Of a stretch of DNA of 64,000 bases, positions 52,655-61,649 are shown piece after piece (the stretch's first letter is position 1; each line of letters opens with the position of its first letter). A program made the position numbers and the translations under genes. This DNA comes from JAGMXM01 sp964458325 (GTDB lineage: Bacteria; Verrucomicrobiota; Verrucomicrobiia; Limisphaerales; UBA1319): the NCBI GenBank assembly GCA_964458325.1, contig CAYWIM010000008.1:9157-73156 (forward strand), in the 5' to 3' direction. The notes beneath the pieces were generated by a model that was not told the DNA's origin, made no database searches, and saw only the letters and a program-made list of their open reading frames with translations.

Positions 52655-53614
52655 ATGAATCCTCGAGAAGCGTTCCAGCAGATCGCCGCCGGCATGAACG
52701 GCGCGATCATCGGCCAGGAAACCGTCATTGAACGACTGCTCATCGCCTGCCTCGCCGACGGCCATGTTCTCATGGAAGGTTTGCCAGGCGTTGCCAAGAC
52801 GCGCTCGATCAAAACCCTCAGCCGGCTGGTCGAAAGCGAGTTCCGCCGGGTCCAGTTCACACCCGATCTGCTCCCGTCCGATGTCACCGGCTCCGAAATC
52901 TACCGCGAACACAACGGCACCTTCGATTTCCAGCATGGCCCCATCTTCGGGAATCTCGTCCTGGCCGACGAAATCAACCGCGCGCCCGCCAAGGTCCAGG
53001 CCGCGCTGCTCGAAGCGATGGAGGAACGCCAGGTCACCGTGGCGGGCCAGACCCACCCGCTTCCCCAGCTGTTCCTCGTTCTGGCCACGCAGAATCCCAT
53101 CGAGCAGGAAGGCACCTATCCTCTGCCGGAGGCCCAGATGGATCGGTTTCTCCTCTACGTTCACGTGCCGTACCCGCCGGCGGAAAACGAGGCGGCCATT
53201 CTGCGCCTGGTGCGCGGGGAAAGATCCGGCGCGTCCGTCCCGCCGCCTTCCAAGATCCCACAAGACGTGGTCTTCGCCGCGCGCAAGGAGGTCCAGGCCA
53301 TCCATGTCGCCGAGGCGGCGGAGCGCTACATGGTGGACCTTGTCATCGCCACCCGCGAGCCGAAGCGGCACGGCGGCGATCTCGCCCGATGGATCCGACT
53401 GGGCGGCAGCCCGCGCGCCACGCTCGCGCTCGATGTGGCCGCCCGCGCTCATGCATGGCTGCACGGGCAGGAGTTCGTTTCGCCGGACAACATCCGCGCC
53501 GTCGCGCCCGCTTGCCTGGCGCATCGGATCCACCTTTCGTACGAAGCCGAAGCCGCCGGCAAAACACGCAACGATGTGATCGAAGCCCTGCTCCAATCGG
53601 TCGTGCCCATCTGA
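52655..53614 (+). CDS. MoxR-family AAA+ ATPase (second operon)
   Basis: A 319-residue AAA+ ATPase: Walker A EGLPGVAKTRSIKTL near residue 39, Walker B LVLADEINRAPAKVQAALLE near residue 101, sensor region FLVLATQNPIEQEGTYPLPE, C-terminal ACLAHRIHLSYEAEA. It is a paralogue of the gene at 28657 but clearly diverged (for example, a shorter N-terminus). It heads a six-gene run of DUF58, DUF4381, BatA, BatB, TPR and BatD genes, the canonical order for this module. It should act on a vWA or sulfatase client. Confidence 0.95.
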   Translation: MNPREAFQQIAAGMNGAIIGQETVIERLLIACLADGHVLMEGLPGVAKTRSIKTLSRLVESEFRRVQFTPDLLPSDVTGSEIYREHNGTFDFQHGPIFGNLVLADEINRAPAKVQAALLEAMEERQVTVAGQTHPLPQLFLVLATQNPIEQEGTYPLPEAQMDRFLLYVHVPYPPAENEAAILRLVRGERSGASVPPPSKIPQDVVFAARKEVQAIHVAEAAERYMVDLVIATREPKRHGGDLARWIRLGGSPRATLALDVAARAHAWLHGQEFVSPDNIRAVAPACLAHRIHLSYEAEAAGKTRNDVIEALLQSVVPI

Positions 53615-53628
53615 ATTCCCCCCCGACC

Positions 53629-54549
53629 ATGAGCGCCTGTGTCGCCATCGCGCTGGACGAGCTGATCCGGCTCAAGGCCGAGGCGCGCGGGTTCACCTTT
53701 CTATCGCGCCAGCCCCTGACGTCCCTGCTCGCGGGCCGCCATGCCTCGCGCCTGCGCGGCCGCGGCCTCGATCTCGAGGAGCTCCGGCCCTATGCCCAAG
53801 GCGACGATGTTCGAGCTATGGACTGGAAAGCCACCGCCCGGCTGCGCAGGCCGCATGTCCGGGTTTACACCGAGGAGCGAGAGCGGCCCGTGCTGCTGGT
53901 CGTGGACCAGCGCCGCCCGATGTTCTTCGGCAGCCGCCGCACCATGAAATCCGTGACCGCCGCTCAGACCGCCGCCGTGGCGGCGTGGCGCGCCCTGGCG
54001 GCGGGCGACCGCGTGGGCGGCATCGTGTTCAATGAAGCGGAGATCGCCGATCTCCATCCACACCGCAGCCAGACCCAGGTGATTAGGCTGCTGGGCCAAG
54101 TGGCGCGGTTCAACCAGGCGCTGGCCTCGGGAAATCCCGCTTCCGGCCCAGTGACACTCAATCACGCCCTCGAGGCAGCCCTGCGCCGCGCCACCCACGA
54201 CCATCTCGTCGTGCTCATCAGCGATCTCGATGGCGCGGATGAAACGACGCAGCGCCTGGCCACCCTCCTGGCCACGCACAATGACCTGCTCGTGATCGGA
54301 ATCTACGATCCGCTCGGCGCTTGCCTGCAGCCGCTGCCCGGCATGTTCGTGGACGATGACGGCGAGCGCGTGGCCCTGCCGCTGGATCCAGGCTTTCCCG
54401 ATGCATTCCAGCTCGAATTCTCCCGGATTCTCGACCGGTGGAAAGAGGTCTTCCAGGCATTGCAGGCGCCCGTGCTGCCCATCTCGAGCGCCGAGCCGCC
54501 CGCCGATCAACTGCGCGCTCTCATCGGCCAACCCCCAGCAAGGCGCTAA
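53629..54549 (+). CDS. DUF58 / vWA-like protein (second operon)
   Basis: A 306-residue protein with the DUF58 signature LDLEELRPYAQGDDVRAMDW near residue 48. A vWA-like fold follows whose metal site reads LLVVDQRRPMFFG near residue 89, so the DxSxS is degenerate, in contrast to the DUF58 protein of the first operon (VDLSRSM). LVVLISDLDGADE is present near residue 195. It lies 14 bases after moxR. Confidence 0.92.
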   Translation: MSACVAIALDELIRLKAEARGFTFLSRQPLTSLLAGRHASRLRGRGLDLEELRPYAQGDDVRAMDWKATARLRRPHVRVYTEERERPVLLVVDQRRPMFFGSRRTMKSVTAAQTAAVAAWRALAAGDRVGGIVFNEAEIADLHPHRSQTQVIRLLGQVARFNQALASGNPASGPVTLNHALEAALRRATHDHLVVLISDLDGADETTQRLATLLATHNDLLVIGIYDPLGACLQPLPGMFVDDDGERVALPLDPGFPDAFQLEFSRILDRWKEVFQALQAPVLPISSAEPPADQLRALIGQPPARR

Positions 54550-54584
54550 CCGAAATTCTGCATTCTGATTCCTTCTCACCCCCC

Positions 54585-55064
54585 ATGAACGATGGCGCGG
54601 TCACCAGCCTCGATCGCTTGCACGACATCGTGCTCCCGCCCGAAGTGTCGTGGTGGCCCCTGGCGGCGGGAGCGTATGTCCTCCTGGGAATGGGGCTGGT
54701 TCTGGCATCCATCCTGATCCATCGAGCCTGGAGACAGTGGCAGGCCAACGCCTATCGCCGGGCCGCCCTTCGCGAGCTCGACTCGATCGAGGATGCCGCC
54801 GCGATGGCCGAGCTGCTCCGCCGCACCGCGCTGGCCATCGCCCCGCGCCCGTCGATCGCCGAGAAGACCGGCGCCACCTGGCTCGACTGGCTGGCCGCGC
54901 ATGGTCCCGAGGCCATGCCGGACAACGTGCGCTCGCTGCTCATCGATGGCGTCTATGGCCGCACCCCGCTGCGGGAAGAACTTGTCGCGCTGCGCCGCTA
55001 CACCGCCCGTTGGATCGCGCGTCATCGCGCGCCGCCTGCGGTTCGCCACTTGCCGGCATGCTGA
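54585..55064 (+). CDS. DUF4381 membrane protein
   Basis: A 159-residue protein with a short N-terminal segment containing LHDIVLPPEVSWWPLA, the DUF4381 pattern. One membrane helix follows (GAYVLLGMGLVLASILIHRA), then a cytoplasmic helical domain (TGATWLDWLAAHGP near residue 105). DUF4381 proteins occur almost only inside MoxR/Bat operons, between DUF58 and BatA, and their role is unknown. Its stop overlaps the BatA start by seven bases. Confidence 0.88.
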   Translation: MNDGAVTSLDRLHDIVLPPEVSWWPLAAGAYVLLGMGLVLASILIHRAWRQWQANAYRRAALRELDSIEDAAAMAELLRRTALAIAPRPSIAEKTGATWLDWLAAHGPEAMPDNVRSLLIDGVYGRTPLREELVALRRYTARWIARHRAPPAVRHLPAC

Positions 55065-56095
55065 CCTTCCAACATCTTTGGCTCTTCGCCCTGCTGCCGC
55101 TGCCGTGGCTGGTGCGCGCGATTCTCCCTCCGCGCCGGGCGGGGCGGCTGGCCGTGAGGGTGCCGTTTGGAGATCGGATCCGGGCGGCCGCCTTCGATCG
55201 CGCGCCCATGTCCAGGGCAACGGCTGCCGTCTCGGCTCACATCGTGCCTTTTCTGACATGGGGGATGGTTCTCACCGCGCTGGCACGGCCCCAATGGATC
55301 CAAGCGCCGGTGGCGAAGAATCTGCCGGCTCGCGATTTGCTGCTCCTGGTGGACCTCTCCGGCTCGATGCGCCAGGAGGACTTCACCAATGCAGCCGGCG
55401 CCAAGGTCGATCGCCTTTGCGCCGTGAAAGAGGTGCTGGGCGATTTCCTGGTCCGCCGCGAGGGCGACCGGGTCGGTCTGGCTGTGTTCGGCGATGCGGC
55501 GTTCCTGCAGTGCCCCTTCTCGACCGATCTGGCCCTGTCGCGCCGGCTGCTCGAGGAGACGGCCATCGGGATGGCCGGCCCGCGCACCGCGTTCGGCGAT
55601 GCCATCGGACTGGGTCTCACGCTCCTCGAATCGAGCGATGCTCCCGCGAAAACCATCATTGCCCTGACCGACGGCAACGACACCGCCAGCCAGGTTCCGC
55701 CCATCGAGGCCGCGCGGGTGGCCCGGGAACGGGGCGTTCGCATCCACACCGTCGCGATCGGCGATCCCACCACGGCAGGCGAGGAGAAACTCGATGCCGA
55801 GGCGCTCCGCGCCGTGGCGCAGTCCAGCGGCGGCTCCTATTTCTTCGCCGCCAACCGCCTCGAGCTCGCGGGCATTTATGACGAGCTGGACAAGATGGAA
55901 ACGCGGCAGGTCAAGGTGGTGAGCCACCGGCCACGCACGGATCTGTTTTTCTGGCCGCTCCTGGCCGGGCTGGTCCTTTGGCTGGCGGAGAAACTGATGG
56001 TGATCCTGGGCGAATCCGGCGCCATAGCTCACGTGCGATTGCCGGCAACCGTGCGCGTGGATCGGATCACCGGCCAACTCGAGGTGCGCCCATGA
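55058..56095 (+). CDS. batA: BatA-type vWA membrane protein (second operon)
   Basis: A 345-residue protein with an N-terminal helix (LWLFALLPLPWLVRAILPP), a second helix near residue 65 and a vWA domain with an intact metal site LLLLVDLSGSMRQEDF near residue 98. A C-terminal helix (FFWPLLAGLVLWLAEKLMVI) closes the protein. The vWA conserved IIALTDGNDTAS and VGLAVFGDAAFLQCP loops are present. It should be the metal-dependent ligand-binding partner of the BatB-like protein that follows. Junctions overlap on both sides. Confidence 0.92.
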   Translation: MLTFQHLWLFALLPLPWLVRAILPPRRAGRLAVRVPFGDRIRAAAFDRAPMSRATAAVSAHIVPFLTWGMVLTALARPQWIQAPVAKNLPARDLLLLVDLSGSMRQEDFTNAAGAKVDRLCAVKEVLGDFLVRREGDRVGLAVFGDAAFLQCPFSTDLALSRRLLEETAIGMAGPRTAFGDAIGLGLTLLESSDAPAKTIIALTDGNDTASQVPPIEAARVARERGVRIHTVAIGDPTTAGEEKLDAEALRAVAQSSGGSYFFAANRLELAGIYDELDKMETRQVKVVSHRPRTDLFFWPLLAGLVLWLAEKLMVILGESGAIAHVRLPATVRVDRITGQLEVRP

Positions 56096-57057
56096 CGCCA
56101 TTGGCGGCCAATTTCCACTTCATCCGTCCCGGCTTTCTGCTCCTGGCGCCGCTGGTCGCCGGCGTGTGGTGGCTGTGGCAGCGCCGATCCGATCCACTGC
56201 GCGGCTGGCGCCAACAGATCGCGCCGGAATTGCTCGAGGCGCTCGTGGCCGGGCGCGAGCCGTGGCCGCCGGGCTCGGCACGATGGGCGCTGGCGGCGTG
56301 CGGATTCGCGATTGCAGCCATTGCCGGACCGACCTGGCGGCTCGAGCCCAGCCCATTTGCCCAGGACGCCGCGCCATTGATGATTTTGCTCAAGGCGGAC
56401 ATCGGCATGGAACAGCCCGATCCGGCGCCGTCCCGCCTCGAACGCGCTCGTTTGAAGATCGCCGACCTTGCCGCGGCCTGGAAAGGCCAGCCGCTGGGCC
56501 TGATCGCCTATGCCGGCACGGCGCACCTGGTGCTGCCACCCACACGCGACACGGCCATCGTCGCGCGCATGGCCGCTGAGATCAGCCCGGCCATCATGCC
56601 CGCGCCCGGAGACCGCCTCGATCTGGCGATGCGCGAAGCGGGGCGCGTGCTGGCTGAAAGCCCGCCGGGCGGGAGCATCCTTGTGATGGCCGATACCGTC
56701 GAGACCGACCCGGCCGCGTTGCAGGCCGTCGCGAGAGACCTTGGCCTGCCGGCGCAATTCCTCGCCATCAACGCCCCGGAATCCTCGCCGAGCGATTCCT
56801 TGCGCGCGGCCGCCCGCGCGCTCGAGGCCGCCCTTGTACCCCTTGCCATCGAGGACGAGGATGTCATCGCCATCATGCGGCGCGTCGCGCGCGCAACTGT
56901 TGCGCGCAGCGGGAACCAGGGCGATCGCTGGCAGGAGGCGGGGTATTGGCTGGCGCCTCTGGTGGGAGCGGTCGTCCTGGGGTCGTTTCGACGCGAGGAA
57001 TCGAGCATTCACCATCGGAAGAAAGCCGCCGGGGACCGGCGGCCCGCGCCGGTATGA
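56092..57057 (+). CDS. batB: BatB-like vWA membrane protein with degenerate metal site
   Basis: A 321-residue protein with two N-terminal helices (FLLLAPLVAGVWWLWQRR and RWALAACGFAIAAIAGPTW). A vWA-like domain follows whose metal-binding DxSxS site is replaced (MILLKADIGMEQPDP near residue 98). The rest of the fold is recognisable: LGLIAYAGTAHLVLPPTRD and GSILVMADTVETDPA. A C-terminal helix (WLAPLVGAVVLGSF) is present. BatB usually retains the motif, so this copy probably cannot bind the ligand the usual way. ATGA overlap with batA; the TPR start overlaps its stop. Confidence 0.85.
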   Translation: MTPLAANFHFIRPGFLLLAPLVAGVWWLWQRRSDPLRGWRQQIAPELLEALVAGREPWPPGSARWALAACGFAIAAIAGPTWRLEPSPFAQDAAPLMILLKADIGMEQPDPAPSRLERARLKIADLAAAWKGQPLGLIAYAGTAHLVLPPTRDTAIVARMAAEISPAIMPAPGDRLDLAMREAGRVLAESPPGGSILVMADTVETDPAALQAVARDLGLPAQFLAINAPESSPSDSLRAAARALEAALVPLAIEDEDVIAIMRRVARATVARSGNQGDRWQEAGYWLAPLVGAVVLGSFRREESSIHHRKKAAGDRRPAPV

Positions 57058-57695
57058 AACGCACCACGCTCATCGTGGCCGCCGCAGTCATCGCCGCGGG
57101 CGCTGTCGCCGCGTGGCGGTTGCGGACGGGCGGCTCCGAGTCTCCCGCCGCGCTGTTTTTCACGCCCGACCAGCAAGGCCAGCGGCATTTCCGCCGGGGC
57201 CAGTTCACGGAGGCGGCCCGGATGTTCCGCGAGCCGCTCTGGCAGGGAGCCGCGTGGTATCGCGCGGGTGAGTTCGAGAATGCTGCCCGGGCCTTCGCCC
57301 GCCGGAACACCGCCGAGGCCCATTTCAACCAGGGCAACGCCTGGCTCATGCGCGGCCAATACCCCGCGGCCATCGCCTGGTACGACCGCGCGCTGGAGCT
57401 GCGTCCCGACTGGCAAGCGGCCGCCGAAAACCGCGCTCTCGCCGTGGCCCGCGCCCAAACGATCGAGCCGCAAGGCGGCGACATGGGCGACCCGAAGCTC
57501 GGCGCCGACAAGATCGTCTTCGACAAGAACGCGAAGAATGAAGGGCTGGACACCGAGCTCGCGGGTGGCAAGGCCCTGTCCGATCCGGAACTGCAGGCTC
57601 TCTGGTTGCGCCGCGTCCAGACCCGACCAGCGGATTTTCTGAAGGTGAAGTTCGCGCTTCAGCAGGCCGCGGGCGCGGAAGGAGGCGCTCCATGA
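57054..57695 (+). CDS. BatC-like TPR protein
   Basis: A 213-residue protein with an N-terminal signal anchor (TLIVAAAVIAAGAVAAWRL) and three TPR-like units, the clearest being AEAHFNQGNAWLMRGQYPAAIAWYDRALELRPDW near residues 85-118 (key phrase FNQGNAWLMRGQYPAAIAW). A conserved tail with SDPELQALWLRRVQTRPADF near residue 180 matches BatC/BatB-fused TPR proteins. It likely binds the BatB and BatD products in the periplasm. ATGA overlaps on both sides. Confidence 0.85.
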   Translation: MKRTTLIVAAAVIAAGAVAAWRLRTGGSESPAALFFTPDQQGQRHFRRGQFTEAARMFREPLWQGAAWYRAGEFENAARAFARRNTAEAHFNQGNAWLMRGQYPAAIAWYDRALELRPDWQAAAENRALAVARAQTIEPQGGDMGDPKLGADKIVFDKNAKNEGLDTELAGGKALSDPELQALWLRRVQTRPADFLKVKFALQQAAGAEGGAP

Positions 57696-58942
57696 GAGCC
57701 TCGCTTTGGGCCCTGACGGGCTGCGCCATGCTCGCGATCGCCGCGCGGGCCGAGGTCGAGCCCGTCGTGGTGCGCATCCCCGAGGCCAGAGCATGGATCG
57801 GACAGCACGTGCCCTTCTACGTCGAGCTGCGCGCGCCGGGCTCGTTTGTCGGCACGGCGAGTTTCGATCTGCCCCAGATTCCCGGCGTCCTGCTGATCAA
57901 GATCGGCAATCCGGTGGTGGGCTCCCAGGCGATCGCAGGCGAAAGCTGGTTTGTGCAGACGCACGAGTTCGCATTGTTCTCACAAAAATCCGGTCTGCTT
58001 GAGCTGCCCGCCTTTCCCGTTCGTTTCGCGCGCCGCGAAGGTTTCGTCGGGCCCGCCAAGGATGTCGAGGCGCAGGCGCCCGGGGTGAAGATCGAAATCC
58101 GGCGGCCGCCCGGCACCGAACCGCTTGGCTTTCTGGTCACGGCCGAGTCGATGGACGTCGCTGAATCATGGACGCCAGCGCCCGGTCCGTCCCACGTGGG
58201 CGCTCTGTTCAGACGCACCATCGTCCAGCGAGCACCGAACGTGCCCGGCATGGCGCTTGCGCCCGCGCCCGCCACCGCCCCCGCCGGTATCCGCATTTAT
58301 CCTGCCGCCGCCCAAACCAGCGACAGGCTCGAACGCGGCGACTTCGTGGGCGAGCGCCGCGAGACCATTGACTACCTGCTGCAAAAGCCTGGGACCTTCA
58401 CCCTGCCCGCGCTGGCGTACGTCTGGTGGAACCCGAAGACGGAGCGGCTCGAGTCGAAGACGCTGCCAGGGGTGACGTTCGATGCCGCTCCGGCCCCGGC
58501 GGCGCTGGCTGCCGGGAAACAGCCCGCCACACACCGTGCATGGCCCTGGCTGGCTGCCGCGGCGCTCATCGCCGGCGGGGCCATCCGGCATGCGCGGCGT
58601 CTGTGCCAATGGGGAAGCCAATGCGGGCGATGGCTGAACCCTCCCCATCGCGTGGCCGCCCGGAAGTTGCTCCGCGCCTGCCGCCGCAACGATCCTGCCG
58701 CCGCGCAAAGCGCGTGGAACACCTGGCGCAACATGCAAAACCCGCGTTTCCAGCCCAGTCCCGACCTGAACACCGCTGTCCTTGGGTTGCACCGCTGCCT
58801 CTTCGGCCCTGCGCCCGGCGCCGAATGGCAGGGAGGCGATCTCGCCGGCGCCTTCGCCAGAAACCTCGCCGCCAGGACACATTCCGTTCGCAAACCCTTG
58901 CCCCCATTGCCGTATCTCAACCCTACATCCTGCGACTCCTGA
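57692..58942 (+). CDS. BatD-like protein
   Basis: A 416-residue exported protein with a signal peptide (MRASLWALTGCAMLAIAARA). Ig-like beta strands follow, with the BatD phrases IPEARAWIGQHVPFYVEL near residue 30 and ETIDYLLQKPGTFTLPALAY near 228. A membrane helix near residue 280 (WPWLAAAALIAGGAIRHA) leads to a cytoplasmic helical tail (residues 300-416). BatD (oxygen-tolerance) proteins complete the Bat complex. It overlaps the TPR gene by four bases and is followed after 20 bases by the HAD gene. Confidence 0.85.
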   Translation: MRASLWALTGCAMLAIAARAEVEPVVVRIPEARAWIGQHVPFYVELRAPGSFVGTASFDLPQIPGVLLIKIGNPVVGSQAIAGESWFVQTHEFALFSQKSGLLELPAFPVRFARREGFVGPAKDVEAQAPGVKIEIRRPPGTEPLGFLVTAESMDVAESWTPAPGPSHVGALFRRTIVQRAPNVPGMALAPAPATAPAGIRIYPAAAQTSDRLERGDFVGERRETIDYLLQKPGTFTLPALAYVWWNPKTERLESKTLPGVTFDAAPAPAALAAGKQPATHRAWPWLAAAALIAGGAIRHARRLCQWGSQCGRWLNPPHRVAARKLLRACRRNDPAAAQSAWNTWRNMQNPRFQPSPDLNTAVLGLHRCLFGPAPGAEWQGGDLAGAFARNLAARTHSVRKPLPPLPYLNPTSCDS

Positions 58943-58962
58943 CACCAAAACACGAGAAATCC

Positions 58963-59961
58963 ATGAAAACATCCCACCTCCCCCTGCTCGCAATGGCCGC
59001 CTGGGCATGCATCGCGTGGCCGGCGCCCGTTCCGTCCGCCGCTCCGCTGCCCTCGTGGAACGACGGGGCCGCCAAAATGTCCATTCTCGAGTTCGTCGAG
59101 AAGGTCGCCACGCCAGGATCGCCGGATTTTGCGCCACCCGCTGAGCGCGTCGCGGTGTTCGACAACGACGGCACGCTCTGGGCCGAGCAGCCGATGTACT
59201 TCCAGTTCCTGTTCATGCTCGACCGCGTGAAGGCGCTCGCACCGCGGCATCCTGAATGGAAGACCGAGGAACCGTTCGCCTCGCTGCTCCAAGGCGACGC
59301 GAAAGCCGCCCTTGCCGGCGGCGAGCGCGCCCTCGGCGCGATCATGATGGCGACCCATGCCGGCATGACGAGCGAGGAATTCTCCAAGATCGCCGGCGAT
59401 TGGATCGCGACCGCGAAGCATCCGAAAACGGGACGGCTGCTGACCGAGATGGTCTATCAGCCCATGCTCGAGCTGCTCGCGCATCTGCGTGCCAACGGGT
59501 TCAAAACCTACCTCGTGTCCGGCGGCGGCATCGAGTTCATGCGGCCCTGGTCGGAACGCGTGTATGGCATCCCTCCCGAACAGATCATCGGCAGCAGCAT
59601 CCAGACGAAATTCGAGCTGCGCGACGGCAGGCCGGTGCTCGTCCGCCTGCCCGAGCTCAACTTCATGGACGATGGCCCGGGCAAGCCGGTCGGCATTCAG
59701 ACGCACATCGGCCGCCGGCCCTTGGCTGCGTTTGGCAACTCGGATGGCGACCTGCAAATGCTCGAGTGGACAGCCGCCGGCCCCGGCCCGCGCCTCTGCC
59801 TGTATGTCCGCCACACCGACGCCGAGCGCGAATGGGCTTACGACCGCGCCTCGAGCATCGGGCGCTTGGACAAAGGTCTCGACGAAGCGAAGGCAAAGGG
59901 TTGGACGATCGTCAGCATGAAGGACGACTGGAAAACCATCTTCCCGCCCGAAAACAAATAG
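58963..59961 (+). CDS. Exported HAD-superfamily phosphatase
   Basis: A 332-residue protein with a signal peptide (MKTSHLPLLAMAAWACIAWP) and the HAD motifs in order. FDNDGTLWAEQP carries the nucleophile Asp and the acid/base Asp near residues 68-70, YLVSGGGIEFMRP is motif II near residue 181, and AAFGNSDGDLQMLEW is motif IV near 258. A cap domain fills residues 75-160. It resembles phosphoserine-phosphatase-like members found beside sulfatase and porin genes in proteobacteria. Substrate unknown. It begins the post-Bat part of the cluster. Confidence 0.9.
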   Translation: MKTSHLPLLAMAAWACIAWPAPVPSAAPLPSWNDGAAKMSILEFVEKVATPGSPDFAPPAERVAVFDNDGTLWAEQPMYFQFLFMLDRVKALAPRHPEWKTEEPFASLLQGDAKAALAGGERALGAIMMATHAGMTSEEFSKIAGDWIATAKHPKTGRLLTEMVYQPMLELLAHLRANGFKTYLVSGGGIEFMRPWSERVYGIPPEQIIGSSIQTKFELRDGRPVLVRLPELNFMDDGPGKPVGIQTHIGRRPLAAFGNSDGDLQMLEWTAAGPGPRLCLYVRHTDAEREWAYDRASSIGRLDKGLDEAKAKGWTIVSMKDDWKTIFPPENK

Positions 59962-59976
59962 AAGTGAGAGCCATCC

Positions 59977-60924
59977 ATGAAAACGAACCGATTGCATCTC
60001 GCCATCATGATTGTGTGGGTCGCGCTGCCTGCCGCGCGGGCTGAAGAAGGCGGCGGCGGCCACTATGCGCCGGGCGGAATGGCTTCCTTCATCGATACGC
60101 TGCCCGCCAAGCCCGGGTTGGCCGTCGCCAATTACTTCATGTACTACGACGCCAGCGCGGGCGGCTCGCTCCCGTTTGGCGGCCTGCTCACATTCAATAC
60201 TCACGCCCAAGCCTACGCCGACACGCTGCTGGCCTTCTACAAGACGGACTGGAAACTGCTCGGCGGGAATATCGCGCCGGCTGTGGCCATCCCGTATGTC
60301 TGGCTCGAGGTGGACGGCAGCGTCACCGGCCCGCTCGGCAACACGATCCGGATGCGCGACACCGCCGATGGCATCGGCGATATCACGCTCTACCCGTTCA
60401 TCCTCGGCTGGGCCCGGGGCGACTTCCGGTATGACCTGCGCCTCGGTATCTATGCGCCCACCGGCGACTACGATAAGTTCCGGCTGGCCAATGTGGGCAA
60501 GAACTACTGGACCTTCGAGCCGGCCGTGTCCGTGTGCTGGTTCAGCAGCAAGATCGGCCTCGAAGCCACGGCGTTTGCCGGCTTGGACTTCAGCACGAAG
60601 AACGACGACACCGATTACCAGAGCGGGGACGTGTTCCACCTGGATGCGACCATCGCCCAGCATCTGCCGGTCGGCAAGGCCGGCGTCATCGGCATCGGCG
60701 CCAACGCGTTCTACTACCAGCAGATCACGGGCGATAGCGGCCCGGGCACAGCCGTGCTGGGAGATTTCGAGGGCCGGACCGCCGGCGTCGGCCCGGTCGT
60801 CTCCTTCATCACCAAGGTCGGCGGAAAAGACCTGGTGGCGGAAGTGAAATGGCTGCCAGAGCTGGATGTCGAGAAGCGCCTCAAAGGCGATTTCATCTGG
60901 GTCAAGCTGGGTCTGGCGTTTTGA
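59977..60924 (+). CDS. MetA-pathway-type outer membrane transporter
   Basis: A 315-residue exported protein (signal peptide MKTNRLHLAIMIVWVALPAARA) of the Phenol_MetA_deg/SphA-like outer membrane family. Typical blocks are GHYAPGGMASFIDTLPAKPG near residue 27, IGDITLYPFILGW near residue 133, IYAPTGDYDKFRLANVGKNYWTFEP near 160 (key part APTGDYDKFRLANVGKNYW), and the closing WVKLGLAF with C-terminal Phe, fitting a small beta barrel. It probably passes hydrophobic or amphipathic substrates through the outer membrane. It lies 15 bases after the HAD gene and 9 bases before the OprP-like remnant. Confidence 0.9.
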   Translation: MKTNRLHLAIMIVWVALPAARAEEGGGGHYAPGGMASFIDTLPAKPGLAVANYFMYYDASAGGSLPFGGLLTFNTHAQAYADTLLAFYKTDWKLLGGNIAPAVAIPYVWLEVDGSVTGPLGNTIRMRDTADGIGDITLYPFILGWARGDFRYDLRLGIYAPTGDYDKFRLANVGKNYWTFEPAVSVCWFSSKIGLEATAFAGLDFSTKNDDTDYQSGDVFHLDATIAQHLPVGKAGVIGIGANAFYYQQITGDSGPGTAVLGDFEGRTAGVGPVVSFITKVGGKDLVAEVKWLPELDVEKRLKGDFIWVKLGLAF

Positions 60925-60933
60925 CCAGGAGCC

Positions 60934-61596
60934 TTGAAAAGGCGCACGGGATATTCTCCGCTTAGCTTGGCGTTTGGCGCTCGTGTCGCCGGGGTGATTC
61001 TCGGCGCTGTTGCGAACAGCCCCGGAATCACGAACGCGGTTGTCGCAACCAACCCTCCGGCGTCGGCGCCGAAATCGTTCCACTGGGAATCCTCCTGGAA
61101 AGGCTGTCTGGCGCCGTATGTCGTCGACACGGGCGTGATCAAGGCCGACGGCGCCCTGGTGGCGGACGCCGAGGCCGCATGGGTGGCCGGACCATGGACG
61201 GTGCAGACCGAGTACTTGCGATCCTGGGTTCGCCAGGACACGGGCGCTGTTCCGGGTTTTGACGGTTTCTACGTGTCGGCGAGCTGGTTCCTGACGGGCG
61301 AAAGCCGCCCCTATGATCCTGAGACGGGGGCGTTCGCCCGCGTGATCCCGCGCCGGGACTTCCGTCCGGGCGAAGGCGGCTGGGGCGCCTGGGAACTTGC
61401 CGCGCGATATTCATTCCTTGACCTGAACAGCGAGGGCGTCCAGGGCGGGCGGTTGTCGATGCTCACGACCGGTGTCAACTGGCATCTGCACTCGCACGTC
61501 AAGTGGAGGTTCGATTATGGATTCGGGCGCGTCTCCGATCGCCAGCCGGCGGGCGGCTTCCACATTTTTCAGAGCCGTCTGGAAATCGATTTTTAA
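60934..61596 (+). CDS. OprP/OprO-like porin, C-terminal half only
   Basis: A 220-residue frame from TTG 60934 that matches only the second half of phosphate-selective (OprP/OprO) porins. The blocks are APYVVDTGVIKADG, WTVQTEYLRSW, GFYVSASWFLTGESRPYDPE, GWGAWELAARYSFLDLNSEG and the final QSRLEIDF. Full-length porins are near 400 residues, so about half the barrel is missing. The first 35 residues (RTGYSPLSLAFGARVAGVIL and on) could serve as a signal peptide but do not look porin-like. AGGAG at 60926-60931 lies very close to the TTG. It may be a decayed gene or a shortened product; I favour a remnant. Confidence 0.65.
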   Translation: MKRRTGYSPLSLAFGARVAGVILGAVANSPGITNAVVATNPPASAPKSFHWESSWKGCLAPYVVDTGVIKADGALVADAEAAWVAGPWTVQTEYLRSWVRQDTGAVPGFDGFYVSASWFLTGESRPYDPETGAFARVIPRRDFRPGEGGWGAWELAARYSFLDLNSEGVQGGRLSMLTTGVNWHLHSHVKWRFDYGFGRVSDRQPAGGFHIFQSRLEIDF

Positions 61597-61649
61597 CATG
61601 GAGAACCTGTGCTTGACTGTCAGCATCCGGTCTTGAGAGAGATTGCGTT

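Noticed and set aside
58372..61083. 903-codon minus-strand frame across BatD, HAD and transporter genes
   Set aside because: No domain recognised; the plus-strand genes have signal peptides and catalytic motifs.
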